A DNA stretch of 64,000 nt from Neisseria leonii (lineage in GTDB: Bacteria; Pseudomonadota; Gammaproteobacteria; Burkholderiales; Neisseriaceae). The notes beneath the pieces were generated by a model that saw nothing but the letters and a program-made list of their open reading frames with translations, did no database searches and was not told the DNA's origin. The stretch lies in contig NZ_CP145606.1 in NCBI RefSeq assembly GCF_028776105.2, forward strand, positions 62,001-126,000, in the 5' to 3' direction. Position 1 is the first letter of the stretch. Every line of letters begins with the position of its first letter. Shown here in pieces: positions 32,540 through 40,984 of this stretch. Position numbers and translations under genes: made by a program.

Positions 32540-33451
32540 ATGGCGAAGAAAACGGGGGACGGGGTTTTGCTGATTCTCGGCCTGTTGGTCGTGGTCATCA
32601 CGTTTTTATGGGAAGCGTTCGGCTGGTGGCTGCTGCTGCCGGTAGCGGTGTTCGGATTGCTGATTGTATTGGGGGTATGGGGAGCGGAAAAGCCCGATAC
32701 CGGCCGGCAAAGCCAACAGACGGAAGAAGAATACCGCGCCGATCTGCACCAATGGCTGAATGAAAAAATCCGCGAAGGATACGAAGAGGAAATCAACGCA
32801 CACCAATTGCGCAAACCTTTAACAAAAAAGGAAGAGTTTTTGATGTGCTTGGCTTTTGAGTCAAAAATCAGGCTGCCGCTTAACCTGTTTTTCCAACAGA
32901 AAATCGATCAGGCCGACCAAGTTTTTCTAACCATGGTGCGGGAAGGTTATTTTCAGGCAGCCGAGCCTTATGCGGTCGTGGACAACAGTCTGACGGTTGA
33001 ACAGATTAAGCAGATTTTCAGGGAGCATGATCTGCCGTTAAGCGGCCGCAAGGCCGAGTTACTGGACAGGCTGTTTGCACAGCTGCCCGAAATTGCCGCC
33101 GAGATTGTCAATGAAAACGGTTTCTATACGCCTACGGAGAAAGCGCGAACCTTGGGCATTTATTTGGACGAAAAAGAGCGGTCGCATTCGATGGAGTTTA
33201 TTAAGCTGCTCAATCAGAGAAATTATTATGTGATGCAGCACGCCGTGAACTGTAATCCCGATGCTTACGGTCTGGAATTCAGGCCGGTGTCCACATTTTG
33301 CCGGCACAGCCAACAATTAGCCGGTATCTGCCCGAGAGACAATCTGCCCGATACTTGGCCGCCGGAAGAATGCGAACATCCTTACCATGCCTGCAATTGT
33401 CTGTTTGATATTGTTTACTCGAATGACGAACGGCTTAAGCAGCCGTCTTAA
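32540..33451 (+). CDS. Membrane-anchored protein with SAP-like domain and Cys-rich tail (cargo), 303 aa
   Basis: Two N-terminal membrane helices (VLLILGLLVVVITFLWEAF and WLLLPVAVFGLLIVLGVW) are followed by a charged cytoplasmic part. Residues ~150-182 (LTVEQIKQIFREHDLPLSGR then KAELLDRLF) fit the helix-turn-helix-like SAP fold that often binds DNA. The C-terminus has clustered Cys/His (STFCRHSQ, GICPRD, PPEECEHPYHACNCLF) that could bind zinc. A membrane-tethered possible DNA binder with its own promoter inside a prophage suggests superinfection exclusion or defence, but this is inference. Confidence 0.65.
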   Translation: MAKKTGDGVLLILGLLVVVITFLWEAFGWWLLLPVAVFGLLIVLGVWGAEKPDTGRQSQQTEEEYRADLHQWLNEKIREGYEEEINAHQLRKPLTKKEEFLMCLAFESKIRLPLNLFFQQKIDQADQVFLTMVREGYFQAAEPYAVVDNSLTVEQIKQIFREHDLPLSGRKAELLDRLFAQLPEIAAEIVNENGFYTPTEKARTLGIYLDEKERSHSMEFIKLLNQRNYYVMQHAVNCNPDAYGLEFRPVSTFCRHSQQLAGICPRDNLPDTWPPEECEHPYHACNCLFDIVYSNDERLKQPS

Positions 33452-33482
33452 AGCAGCCTGAAACCTTTCAGGCTGCTTTTTT
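33450..33482 (+). terminator. Terminator after the SAP-like gene
   Basis: AAAGCAGCCTGAAA-CC-TTTCAGGCTGCTTT, then T's. Confidence 0.85.
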
Positions 33483-33483
33483 G

Positions 33484-33504
33484 TCTCAAAAATCCCCCTG
33501 TTTT
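33484..33504 (+). repeat. 21-bp repeat flanking cargo, copy 2
   Basis: Identical to 24635-24655 (TCT plus CAAAAATCCCCCTGTTTT). A second hairpin, AAACAGCCCGA-AAA-TCGGGCTGTTT (33513-33537) plus T's, follows before the tail chaperone gene. Confidence 0.7.
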
Positions 33505-33555
33505 ATGCCCGCAAACAGCCCGAAAATCGGGCTGTTTTTTTATGGAGAACACCCA

Positions 33556-33846
33556 ATGCGTACCCAAGTGATTACCTTAAAACACGGATTTTCTGTCGGC
33601 GGCAAGGCCTATCAAGACGTGGTGCTGCGCGCACCCAATCTGGGCGACCTGATGGCCGCCGAAGACGACGCGCCCGCCTACAACCCGATATCGTTCAAAG
33701 TTGCGCTGTGTTGCCGCTGCATTGAAAAGCTCGAAGGTGCGGACGTGCCGGTAACCATGGGCATGATGCGCGCATTGCAGCCGGCAGACTGGCAGATCCT
33801 GTCCAAAGCCATGGATGATTGGGATCAGGAGGGAAAAGGCGTTTAG
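33556..33846 (+). CDS. Tail assembly chaperone, short form (Mu gp41-like)
   Basis: 96 aa, MRTQVITLKHGFSVGGKAYQ...RAPNLGDLMAAEDDAP, a Mu gp41 / phage tail assembly family protein. Near its end the mRNA contains GGGAAAA, and a -1 shift fuses it to a second frame (see the next entry). ATG 33556 follows TATGGAGAACACCCA. In long-tailed phages this chaperone and its frameshifted longer form coat the tape measure during tail building. Confidence 0.8.
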   Translation: MRTQVITLKHGFSVGGKAYQDVVLRAPNLGDLMAAEDDAPAYNPISFKVALCCRCIEKLEGADVPVTMGMMRALQPADWQILSKAMDDWDQEGKGV

Positions 33847-33974
33847 AGCGGCGCGGCTTTTGGCAAAAAGTGCTGCTGCTCGCCATTAAAACCGGTTGGA
33901 CGGAAGACGAAATCCTGCGCCTGCCGCCCGAACGTTTTGAACTGTATATCGAATGGCTGACCCCTGATGAGTGA
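33556..33974 (+). CDS. Tail assembly chaperone, -1 frameshift product
   Basis: Slippery heptamer GGGAAAA (33831-33837) lies in the correct phase (X XXY YYZ as G GGA AAA). Slipping back one base bypasses TAG 33844-33846 and continues as ERRGFWQKVLLLAIKTGWTE then DEILRLPPERFELYIEWL to TGA 33972-33974. The total is about 139 aa. The second frame has no start codon of its own and encodes the usual W...LLLAIKTGWTEDEI motif of GT-type extensions. The tape-measure ATG (33967) overlaps its end. Confidence 0.82.
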
Positions 33975-36018
33975 ACAGAATCTGTTGGTGCGTATTGTCG
34001 CCAATGCCCGCGGTTATGTGGCAGGCATGAATCAGGCCGGAACGGCTACACAGCGTTTCGGTGCGGCTGCCCGTGCCGAATTGGGGCGTCTGAAAGAGTT
34101 TGCCGGCAGCATACAGGGCCAGCTGGCAGGCTTGGGCTTGGCCGTCGGTTTGGGGCAGATCACCAAAGATGCCGCCGTGTTTGAGCGCGATATGCGCCAG
34201 ATGCAGGTGGCTTTGGGTGCAGGCCGCGACGAGATGGAGGCATGGCGGCGCGAAGCCTACGATAACCAGAAACGCTACGGCGCGCTGGTGTCCGACCAAA
34301 AGGCATTGGCCGACAGTCTGGCCGCTTCGGGTTTGGATTTAAACGCCATCCGTGCCGCCGCCACGCCGGTGTCCAAAACGCTGGCGGTGGCCAAAACCAA
34401 TGCCGACCAATTGGGCAAGGCTTTGGGTGTGGCGCGCGAGCAGTTCGGCATCGACATCAGCGACAGCCGCACGGCCGCGTTGCTGCTGGACAAAATGGTG
34501 GTGGCCGGCCGCATGGGCAATGCCGAATTGGAAAACCTACCCGATATTTTTGCCCGCGTCGGCGGGCGGGCAAAAGAAGCCAATTTTACGCTGGAGCAGA
34601 CGCTGGCCTTAACCGAGGCGCTGTCCAAATCCGAGCCGCAGGCCGACCGGCTGGCTACCTTGGTGGATTCGACGCTGCGGGTATTTACCAATGCCAAATA
34701 TATGCAAGATGCCACCGACGCAACGGGGGTGGAATTTTTTGATACCCAAGGGGCACGGCGCAACCCTTTGGATGTGTTGCGCGACATCAAGGTAGCGTAT
34801 GACCGACTGCGCACCGATGCCGAGCGCAATAACTTTATTGATGCGGCGTTTGGTAAAACCGATATGGATACCCAGCGCGGTCTGAAAAAAGCCTTGGAAG
34901 ACGGCACCTTGGAATCGGTCAATCGGATGCACAGTGCCATCCAAAATGCCGGCGGCACCATTGACCGCGATTTGCAAGAAGCCATGGACAACGCCGTCAC
35001 TCAAGCTAACCGCCTAAAAGGCGCGCTGAAAGAAGCGGTCGAAGACGGCTTAATCCGACCTTTGTCCGAACAGTTTAGCAACGTTACCCGCTTTGTGATG
35101 GATGACAAGTCCGAAGGCGGCTTGGGCATGGATGGTAAAGACATGATGGCTGCCGGAGCAGGTATTGCGGCCACCGCCTATTTGGGCGGTGTATTGGCCA
35201 GACGCAGCAAAGGCAAAGGAGCTGGTGTCGGCGGCAGTCTCGCCGGTGATGCTTTGGGTTTAGGCAAAGGTGTGGCCGTCGGCAAAGCCTTGGAGCATGC
35301 CGGTATCCAGTCGGTTTATGTGGTCAATATGCCGGACAGTTTCGGCGGCGGCACACTGCCCGACGGTATCGGGCGGAGCGGGTCGCCCAAGCCGGGCAGC
35401 ACACCCAAAAGCGGCGGTCGATTGGGCAGTCTGCGCACATTCGGCTCAAGGTTGGCGCAATGGGGCGCGGCCGGTTGGCAGAGCGCGGCGGCAGCCACCC
35501 CGAAAGTGCTGCCGTGGGCCAGAGCAGCCGGCTATGCCGGCGCGCCGTTGGGCGCGATGTACGGCGTAACCAAATGGGCGGAAAAACCGGACCACAGCAC
35601 CGAAATCAAAACCATCAGCGCTTGGTCTGACAAACTTGACCGGGGCTTGCGCAAAATGTTCGGTTGGGCGGGCTACGAAACCCGTCAGGAAAAACACCTG
35701 CGCAGCCGCAGCGAGCAGTTGGCGGAAACCAGCCCGAAAGATGCACAGGCTTACCGTGCCCAATACGAGCGCATCAAAGCCCTGCTGGACGGCACGGCGC
35801 AGCAGAGCGAAACCGCAATCAAAGGTGCAGGCGAAGCGGCGGCCAAGGCCAATGAGGCGGTGGGTCAGGCCTTGGCCGCCAGCATCAGCCAAAGCCGCAT
35901 CGAGGGCAATATCCACATCACCGTTTCCGCTCCGCCGGCTGTGCAGGTGCAGACGGCCGCCGTCGGCAACGGCAATACCACGCTCAATGTCGGCAAAACC
36001 AATACGGGAGCCAAATAA
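33967..36018 (+). CDS. Tail tape measure protein
   Basis: 683 aa. Starts MSEQNLLVRIVANARGYVAG, with the PhageMin_Tail signature region (LADSLAASGLDLNAIRAAAT to DILRDIKVAYDRL-like segments), central Gly/Ala-rich stretches (AAGAGIAATAYLGGVLARRS) and helical coils. Its length sets tail length, roughly that of Mu. It starts inside the frameshift extension of the chaperone and ends one base into the gpN-like gene. Confidence 0.85.
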   Translation: MSEQNLLVRIVANARGYVAGMNQAGTATQRFGAAARAELGRLKEFAGSIQGQLAGLGLAVGLGQITKDAAVFERDMRQMQVALGAGRDEMEAWRREAYDNQKRYGALVSDQKALADSLAASGLDLNAIRAAATPVSKTLAVAKTNADQLGKALGVAREQFGIDISDSRTAALLLDKMVVAGRMGNAELENLPDIFARVGGRAKEANFTLEQTLALTEALSKSEPQADRLATLVDSTLRVFTNAKYMQDATDATGVEFFDTQGARRNPLDVLRDIKVAYDRLRTDAERNNFIDAAFGKTDMDTQRGLKKALEDGTLESVNRMHSAIQNAGGTIDRDLQEAMDNAVTQANRLKGALKEAVEDGLIRPLSEQFSNVTRFVMDDKSEGGLGMDGKDMMAAGAGIAATAYLGGVLARRSKGKGAGVGGSLAGDALGLGKGVAVGKALEHAGIQSVYVVNMPDSFGGGTLPDGIGRSGSPKPGSTPKSGGRLGSLRTFGSRLAQWGAAGWQSAAAATPKVLPWARAAGYAGAPLGAMYGVTKWAEKPDHSTEIKTISAWSDKLDRGLRKMFGWAGYETRQEKHLRSRSEQLAETSPKDAQAYRAQYERIKALLDGTAQQSETAIKGAGEAAAKANEAVGQALAASISQSRIEGNIHITVSAPPAVQVQTAAVGNGNTTLNVGKTNTGAK

Positions 36019-37322
36019 TGCGTTTGCGCGAAGCCTCTTTCAAAGGCACTAAATTCCATGTTGAGGAAACGGGCGGCCAGTTCGGCCGCCGCACCGTGCT
36101 GCATGAATATCCGTTCCGCGATCTGCCCTACGGCGAGGATTTGGGACGCGCCGCCCGCCGTTTTGACGTAACGGCGTTTTTTTTGGACAAGGCCGCCTGC
36201 GATGCCTTTATTGCGCTCTGCGAAGAGCCGGGCGCAGGCACGCTGATCCATCCGTTTTACGGCAAAGCCTATGTGCAGCTGGAATCGCCGTCTGAAGTGC
36301 GCTGGCCGCGCCAACAGGGCGGCCGCTATGTTGTCTCGCTGCGCTTTGTCGAGGCGGGCGACAACGTGGAGCCGGATGCGCAGGACGATGCCGGCGGGCT
36401 GCTCGACCGGCTGATTGACGATGCGCTGGAACGGCTGGGGCTGGATTTTGCCGCCGCTTGGCCGTCTGAAATTCAAGGCTGGCTGGATTTGGCCGACAGC
36501 CGGCTGGAGCAGGTGTACGGCTTTATCGAGCAGTTTTTGACACCGGCCGAAGCGGCCAAGCTGCAGCTGTCGCGGCTGATGGGCGGCTCGTTTTTAAATA
36601 AGCCCATCGAATTGTTTTACCGCATTTCCGGCCTGTGGCGTTCGGCGGCGTTGGCGGCGGCGCCGTTTACCCTGCATAAGGACTTGGGCTTTGCCACCGC
36701 GTCGCACCCGCTGTTTCAGACGGCCGCCATCGAAGAATACCGCGCCACAATCGGGGCATTTTCAGACGGCCGTGTCCGCGCCTCGGCGGATACTGCGCTG
36801 CTGGATTCGCTGTGCACCCAAGGCAGCCGCACCGCTTCAGGACGTTTGTCACTCTCGGCCATTGCGGACAGCAAACGCGCCCGTCCTGCATGGACGGCCC
36901 GATCGGCCGGCGCGGAAGTGCAGGCCTTGCCGCCGTCGCTGGCCGATGCCGTGCGCCGCGTGGCGGTGCTGGAGCAGGTGCGCCTGTTGGCGGTGGAGAC
37001 CCAAACCGGCCGCGATTATCTGATTGCCGAGCGCGACCGCGCCTTGGATTTGCTCGATGCGGAAATCCACACCGTTTCAGACAGCCTGTATCTGGCGTTG
37101 GAAACGGTACGCCGCCAAGCCGTGGCGGTGGTGGCCGAACGGCTGCCATCGCTGCGCGAAGTGCAGGTGCTCCACACCCGCACCGCGCTGCCGGCGTTGG
37201 TGTTGGCCTACGAAGTCAACGGCTCGATTCGCGGCTACGAAGATCTGATTGCCCGCAACCGCGTGCGCCATCCGTGTTTTGTGCCGGCGGGAAAAGTGGA
37301 GGTGCTGCATGACGGCCAATAA
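36018..37322 (+). CDS. DNA circularisation / tail protein (Mu gpN-like)
   Basis: 434 aa, MRLREASFKGTKFHVEETGG, RRTVLHEYPFRDLPYGEDLG and EPGAGTLIHPFYGK are characteristic of the Mu N family (DNA_circ_N). In Mu it joins the tail and is injected with the DNA. It overlaps the tape measure stop by one base and the next gene by 14. Confidence 0.82.
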   Translation: MRLREASFKGTKFHVEETGGQFGRRTVLHEYPFRDLPYGEDLGRAARRFDVTAFFLDKAACDAFIALCEEPGAGTLIHPFYGKAYVQLESPSEVRWPRQQGGRYVVSLRFVEAGDNVEPDAQDDAGGLLDRLIDDALERLGLDFAAAWPSEIQGWLDLADSRLEQVYGFIEQFLTPAEAAKLQLSRLMGGSFLNKPIELFYRISGLWRSAALAAAPFTLHKDLGFATASHPLFQTAAIEEYRATIGAFSDGRVRASADTALLDSLCTQGSRTASGRLSLSAIADSKRARPAWTARSAGAEVQALPPSLADAVRRVAVLEQVRLLAVETQTGRDYLIAERDRALDLLDAEIHTVSDSLYLALETVRRQAVAVVAERLPSLREVQVLHTRTALPALVLAYEVNGSIRGYEDLIARNRVRHPCFVPAGKVEVLHDGQ

Positions 37323-38358
37323 CTGCACATTATGGGTCAACGGCCAGATCTACGGCGGCTGGACGGCCATCCGCATCAACCGCGGCATCGAGCAGCTTTC
37401 AGGCAGCTTTACCTTAACCGTTACCGAAAAATGGCCGGGGCAGGCCGAAGCACGGCCGATTAAAAAAGGCGATTCGGCGGTGGTCAAAATCGACGGCGAA
37501 GCCGTCTGCACCGGCTACATCAACCGTACCCGCAGCGGTTTTGACAGCGGACGAACGTGGTTTGAGGTGGAAGGCCGCGACAAAACGGCAGATCTGGTGG
37601 ACTGCTCGGCGGTGTGGAAAAGCGGCCAGTGGAAAAACAGCAGCGTGGAGCAGATTGCCGCCGATTTGTGCCAGCCGTTCGGCATTGCCGTTGTCATCGG
37701 CAAGCCCGCCGAAAAGGCGGCGGCGGAGAAAAACGCCAGTTTTGCGCTGGAAGACGGCGAAACGGTGCAGGACGCGCTGGAGCGGCTGTTGCGCATGAAG
37801 GCGCTGATGATGTGGACGGACGGCAACGGCAATCTGGTCATCAGTCTGCCCGATACGACACCGGCCGAAACCGCGCTGGTGCAGGGCGAAAACCTGCTGC
37901 AGGCCGAAGCGGCGGCCGACGAAACCGAGCAATACAGCAGCTATGCCGTCAAAGGGCAGCAGCGCGGCAAACACAATGCCAAAGGCACGGCCGCCGATGC
38001 CGGCGTTACCCGTTACCGGCCGCTGGTGATTTTGGCCGAAGACGGCCAAGACCCTGCCGCGCGGGCGAAACACGAGCAAACCATGCGCGAGGGCAAAGCC
38101 GATACCGCCACCGCCACCGTGCAGAGCTGGCGGCAGGGCGGCGATCTGGGCGGCCTGTGGCTGCCCGGACTGCGCGTCAAGCTGACGGCACCCTATATCC
38201 ATAAAGACGGCGACGAGATGGTGATCGCCGCCTTGGAATACAGTAAAGACGACAACGGCACGCTGACCCGGCTGGATTTGGTCAACCCCAAGGCGTTTGA
38301 CCGCTTGGCCGAACGGCCGGACAAAGCGGGCGGCAAAACAAAAGGGGGCAGCAAATGA
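37309..38358 (+). CDS. Baseplate hub protein (Mu gpP-like)
   Basis: 349 aa from MTANNCTLWVNGQIYGGWTA. The typical start 'INRGIEQLSGSFTLTVTEKW' and the mid-segment DKTADLVDCSA belong to the Mu P / gp44 baseplate family, a VgrG-like hub component. Met at 37309 is preferred over earlier in-frame starts because those lie within the gpN gene in another frame. Confidence 0.82.
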   Translation: MTANNCTLWVNGQIYGGWTAIRINRGIEQLSGSFTLTVTEKWPGQAEARPIKKGDSAVVKIDGEAVCTGYINRTRSGFDSGRTWFEVEGRDKTADLVDCSAVWKSGQWKNSSVEQIAADLCQPFGIAVVIGKPAEKAAAEKNASFALEDGETVQDALERLLRMKALMMWTDGNGNLVISLPDTTPAETALVQGENLLQAEAAADETEQYSSYAVKGQQRGKHNAKGTAADAGVTRYRPLVILAEDGQDPAARAKHEQTMREGKADTATATVQSWRQGGDLGGLWLPGLRVKLTAPYIHKDGDEMVIAALEYSKDDNGTLTRLDLVNPKAFDRLAERPDKAGGKTKGGSK

Positions 38359-38942
38359 ATCCGCTGCAAAAAATGCGTCTGATGGTGGCGCGCGGCGTGG
38401 TGCGGCTGATCCAAGATGCCGGCTTGCAGCTGGTGCAGGCCGACTTATTGGACGAAGAAACCCGCGACGGCGTCGAGCGCATCCAAAACTACGGCCACCG
38501 CGGTCATCCGCCGCAGGGCAGCGCCGTGGCCGCCGTGGCGGTGGCCGGCAGCCGCGACCATCTGGTGGTGGTCGCCTGCGAGCATCCCGATTATGTGCCG
38601 CCCTTGGAATCGGGCGAAACCGCCATGTATGCCATGTTCGGCCAGCTGTTTAAGATGGACAAAGACGGCAATGTTACGCTGACCTGCAAAAACTTTACCG
38701 TCAACGCCGACGGCAACATCGTGCAGACCGCCACCGGCAACGCCCAAACCACCGCCGGCGGCAATTTAGGCATGAACGCCGGCGGCGGCATGAGCATGGA
38801 AGGCGCGGGCGGGGCCACCTTAAAGGGAGGACTGAAAGCCGACGAAATCATTGCCGATAAAGTGGTCGGCGGCGGCGTGGATCTGGAAACCCACAAACAC
38901 CCCGAAACCAACGGCAGTCAAACGGAGATACCGGTCAAATGA
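38355..38942 (+). CDS. Baseplate assembly protein V (Mu gp45-like spike)
   Basis: 195 aa. An N-terminal OB-fold-type part (ESGETAMYAMFGQLFKMDKD) is followed by repetitive beta-helix sequence (GNAQTTAGGNLGMNAGGGMS) and the metal-binding style end LETHKHPETNGSQTE, where HxH could coordinate the iron of a membrane-piercing tip. Confidence 0.85.
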   Translation: MNPLQKMRLMVARGVVRLIQDAGLQLVQADLLDEETRDGVERIQNYGHRGHPPQGSAVAAVAVAGSRDHLVVVACEHPDYVPPLESGETAMYAMFGQLFKMDKDGNVTLTCKNFTVNADGNIVQTATGNAQTTAGGNLGMNAGGGMSMEGAGGATLKGGLKADEIIADKVVGGGVDLETHKHPETNGSQTEIPVK

Positions 38943-39331
38943 GCACAAAACTGTTGCTGGATTTAAGCCGCGGCGTCCCTTTTAATGTGTACGAAGACGA
39001 GCTGGCGGGCGCGATTGTGTTAAGCCTGTTTTGTGATGCGCGCGGCAGGGAGCCGGACGGCAGCATCGGGCGCGGCTGGTGGGGTGACGGCTTGGCCGAG
39101 CGCAAAGACGAGTGGGGCAGCCGCCTGTGGGAATTGGCGCGTGCCAAGCACACCGCCGAAACGCTCGCCCGCGCCGAAGATGCCGCCCGCGATGCGCTGA
39201 ATTGGCTCTTGGACGACGGCATTGCAGAAGCCTTAAGCATCACCGCCTACGCCCCCGCGCCGTCTGTGCTGGGGCTGCTGATCAAGCTGGACGGCCGCCG
39301 TTATGAGTTGGAGATAAACCATGCCCTATGA
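38939..39331 (+). CDS. Baseplate protein (Mu gp46-like)
   Basis: 130 aa. RGVPFNVYEDELAGAIVLSL and DGSIGRGWWGDGLAERKDEW are typical of the gp46 family (phage GP46), which has a gp25-like role in attaching the sheath to the baseplate. Overlaps both neighbours. Confidence 0.85.
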   Translation: MSTKLLLDLSRGVPFNVYEDELAGAIVLSLFCDARGREPDGSIGRGWWGDGLAERKDEWGSRLWELARAKHTAETLARAEDAARDALNWLLDDGIAEALSITAYAPAPSVLGLLIKLDGRRYELEINHAL

Positions 39332-40415
39332 AACCGAATCGCTGGCCGATTTAAACCGCCGCCTGCAGACCGAACTGCCGCTGAACCACAGCGGCACGCT
39401 GCTGCGGCGCAATCTGTACACCCCGTTTGCGCGGGCGTTGGCCGGCGCGGTACACGGCATCCACGGCCATATTGATTGGCGGGTTAAGCAGATGTTCCCG
39501 CAGACCTGCGACGACGACGTGCTCGAGTATCTGCACGCGCCGCTGTGGCTGGATACAGGCCGTCTGAAAGCGGTGGCGGCAAGCGGCAGCGTATTGTTTA
39601 AGGGTAACGTCGGCACGGTGGTGCCGCAGGGAACCGTACTCAACCGTGCCGACGGCCGCCGCTTTTTGGTCAGCACCGGCATCACGCTGCCGCCAAACGG
39701 ACAGATGCGCGCCGAAATTGTGGCCGAAATACCGGGTACAGCCGGCAATACCGTTGCCGGCACAGTATTGACTGTGAGCAATCCCATTTCGGGGCTGGAG
39801 AGCAGTGCCGTGGCCGACACCATCGGCGGCGGCAGCGACCGCGAAACCGTGACTGCTTTGCGCGAGCGGGTAATTGAGAGCCGCATCAACGGCAAAGACA
39901 TCGGCCGCACCAGCGATTGGGCGCGCTGGGCGCGCGAAGTGCCTGGTGTGACCCGCGTATGGCCTGCCCCCAAACTGGCGGGCGCGGGAACGGTAACCGT
40001 CTACATCATGCGCGACGGCGATGTGTCGCCTTATCCCACCGCCGAACGCCTGGCCGAAGTTAAAAAACACTTGGAATACAGCGGGCTGCCGTTTGGTGAA
40101 ATCCATGTGGTGGCACCCGTGGCGCGGCGGGTTGATTTTGTTTTGAAGATCACGCCCGACACCCCCGAAGTGCGCCAAACGGTACAAAACGCCTTGGCCG
40201 AACTGCTGGCCGCCGATGCCACCCCTATTGCCTACGATGACTACGGCGATCTGCAACTGCCCCCTGCCGGACACACCATCCCGCGCTCACATCTGACGCA
40301 GGCCATCTCCAATGCTGTCGGCGAATACGACCATCAATTGCTTACCCCTGCCGCCGATTTGCAGTTTGCCGTCGGCGAGCTGGCCGAAATGGGGAGCATT
40401 CAGTGGATTACCTAA
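39321..40415 (+). CDS. Baseplate J protein (Mu gp47-like)
   Basis: 364 aa. The N-terminus MPYETESLADLNRRLQTELP, the central ETVTALRERVIESRINGKDI and the WARWAREVPGVTRVW segment fit the gpJ/gp47 wedge family. It forms the baseplate wedges that link hub and fibres. Overlaps gp46 by 11 bases. Confidence 0.87.
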   Translation: MPYETESLADLNRRLQTELPLNHSGTLLRRNLYTPFARALAGAVHGIHGHIDWRVKQMFPQTCDDDVLEYLHAPLWLDTGRLKAVAASGSVLFKGNVGTVVPQGTVLNRADGRRFLVSTGITLPPNGQMRAEIVAEIPGTAGNTVAGTVLTVSNPISGLESSAVADTIGGGSDRETVTALRERVIESRINGKDIGRTSDWARWAREVPGVTRVWPAPKLAGAGTVTVYIMRDGDVSPYPTAERLAEVKKHLEYSGLPFGEIHVVAPVARRVDFVLKITPDTPEVRQTVQNALAELLAADATPIAYDDYGDLQLPPAGHTIPRSHLTQAISNAVGEYDHQLLTPAADLQFAVGELAEMGSIQWIT

Positions 40416-40984
40416 ATCTGCTCGGCCAACTGCTGCCACCCGGCATTGCGATGTCGCCCGAACAAGACGATACCGCCGACCTGCTGACCAAAACCGCCCG
40501 CGAACTAGAGGCTGTGGCCGGGCTGGACGAAAGCCTGTTTGCCGAAATCGACCCGCGCAATGCCGTGTTGCTGCTGGATGAAACCGAAGCCAGCCTGGGG
40601 CTGCCCGACCGCTGTACAGTCGGCAGCCAATCGGTCGGCGAGCGGCAGGCCGCCGCCTACAACAAACTGGTGGACGCAGGCGGCGCGCGGCGCACCCGCT
40701 ATCTGGGCATTTTGCGCCGGCTGGGACAACCACAAGCGGATATCGAGCGCTTCGCGCTGCACACCTGCCAGCACACTTGCGAAGATGCCGTTTTTGACCA
40801 CACCGAATGGCTGTTTACCTGGGCCATTACCCTGAAAGAAAACACCTTATCCACCCCCGCCACCTGTCAGAGCCACTGTGAAGAACCGCTGACGCTGTGG
40901 GGCAACACCCAAACCGAATGCGTGCTGCATAAAGAAAAACCGGCATACAGCAACCTCTTGATTAAATACGCAGGATCATCATGA
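40403..40984 (+). CDS. Baseplate/tail protein (Mu gp48-like, DUF2313)
   Basis: 193 aa from a GTG start after GGGGAG (reads DYLNLLGQLLPPGIAMSPEQ). CQHTCEDAVFDHTEWLFTWA and several cysteines (TCQSHCEEPLTLWGNTQTEC) are typical of DUF2313. Overlaps gp47 and the fibre gene. Confidence 0.8.
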   Translation: MDYLNLLGQLLPPGIAMSPEQDDTADLLTKTARELEAVAGLDESLFAEIDPRNAVLLLDETEASLGLPDRCTVGSQSVGERQAAAYNKLVDAGGARRTRYLGILRRLGQPQADIERFALHTCQHTCEDAVFDHTEWLFTWAITLKENTLSTPATCQSHCEEPLTLWGNTQTECVLHKEKPAYSNLLIKYAGSS

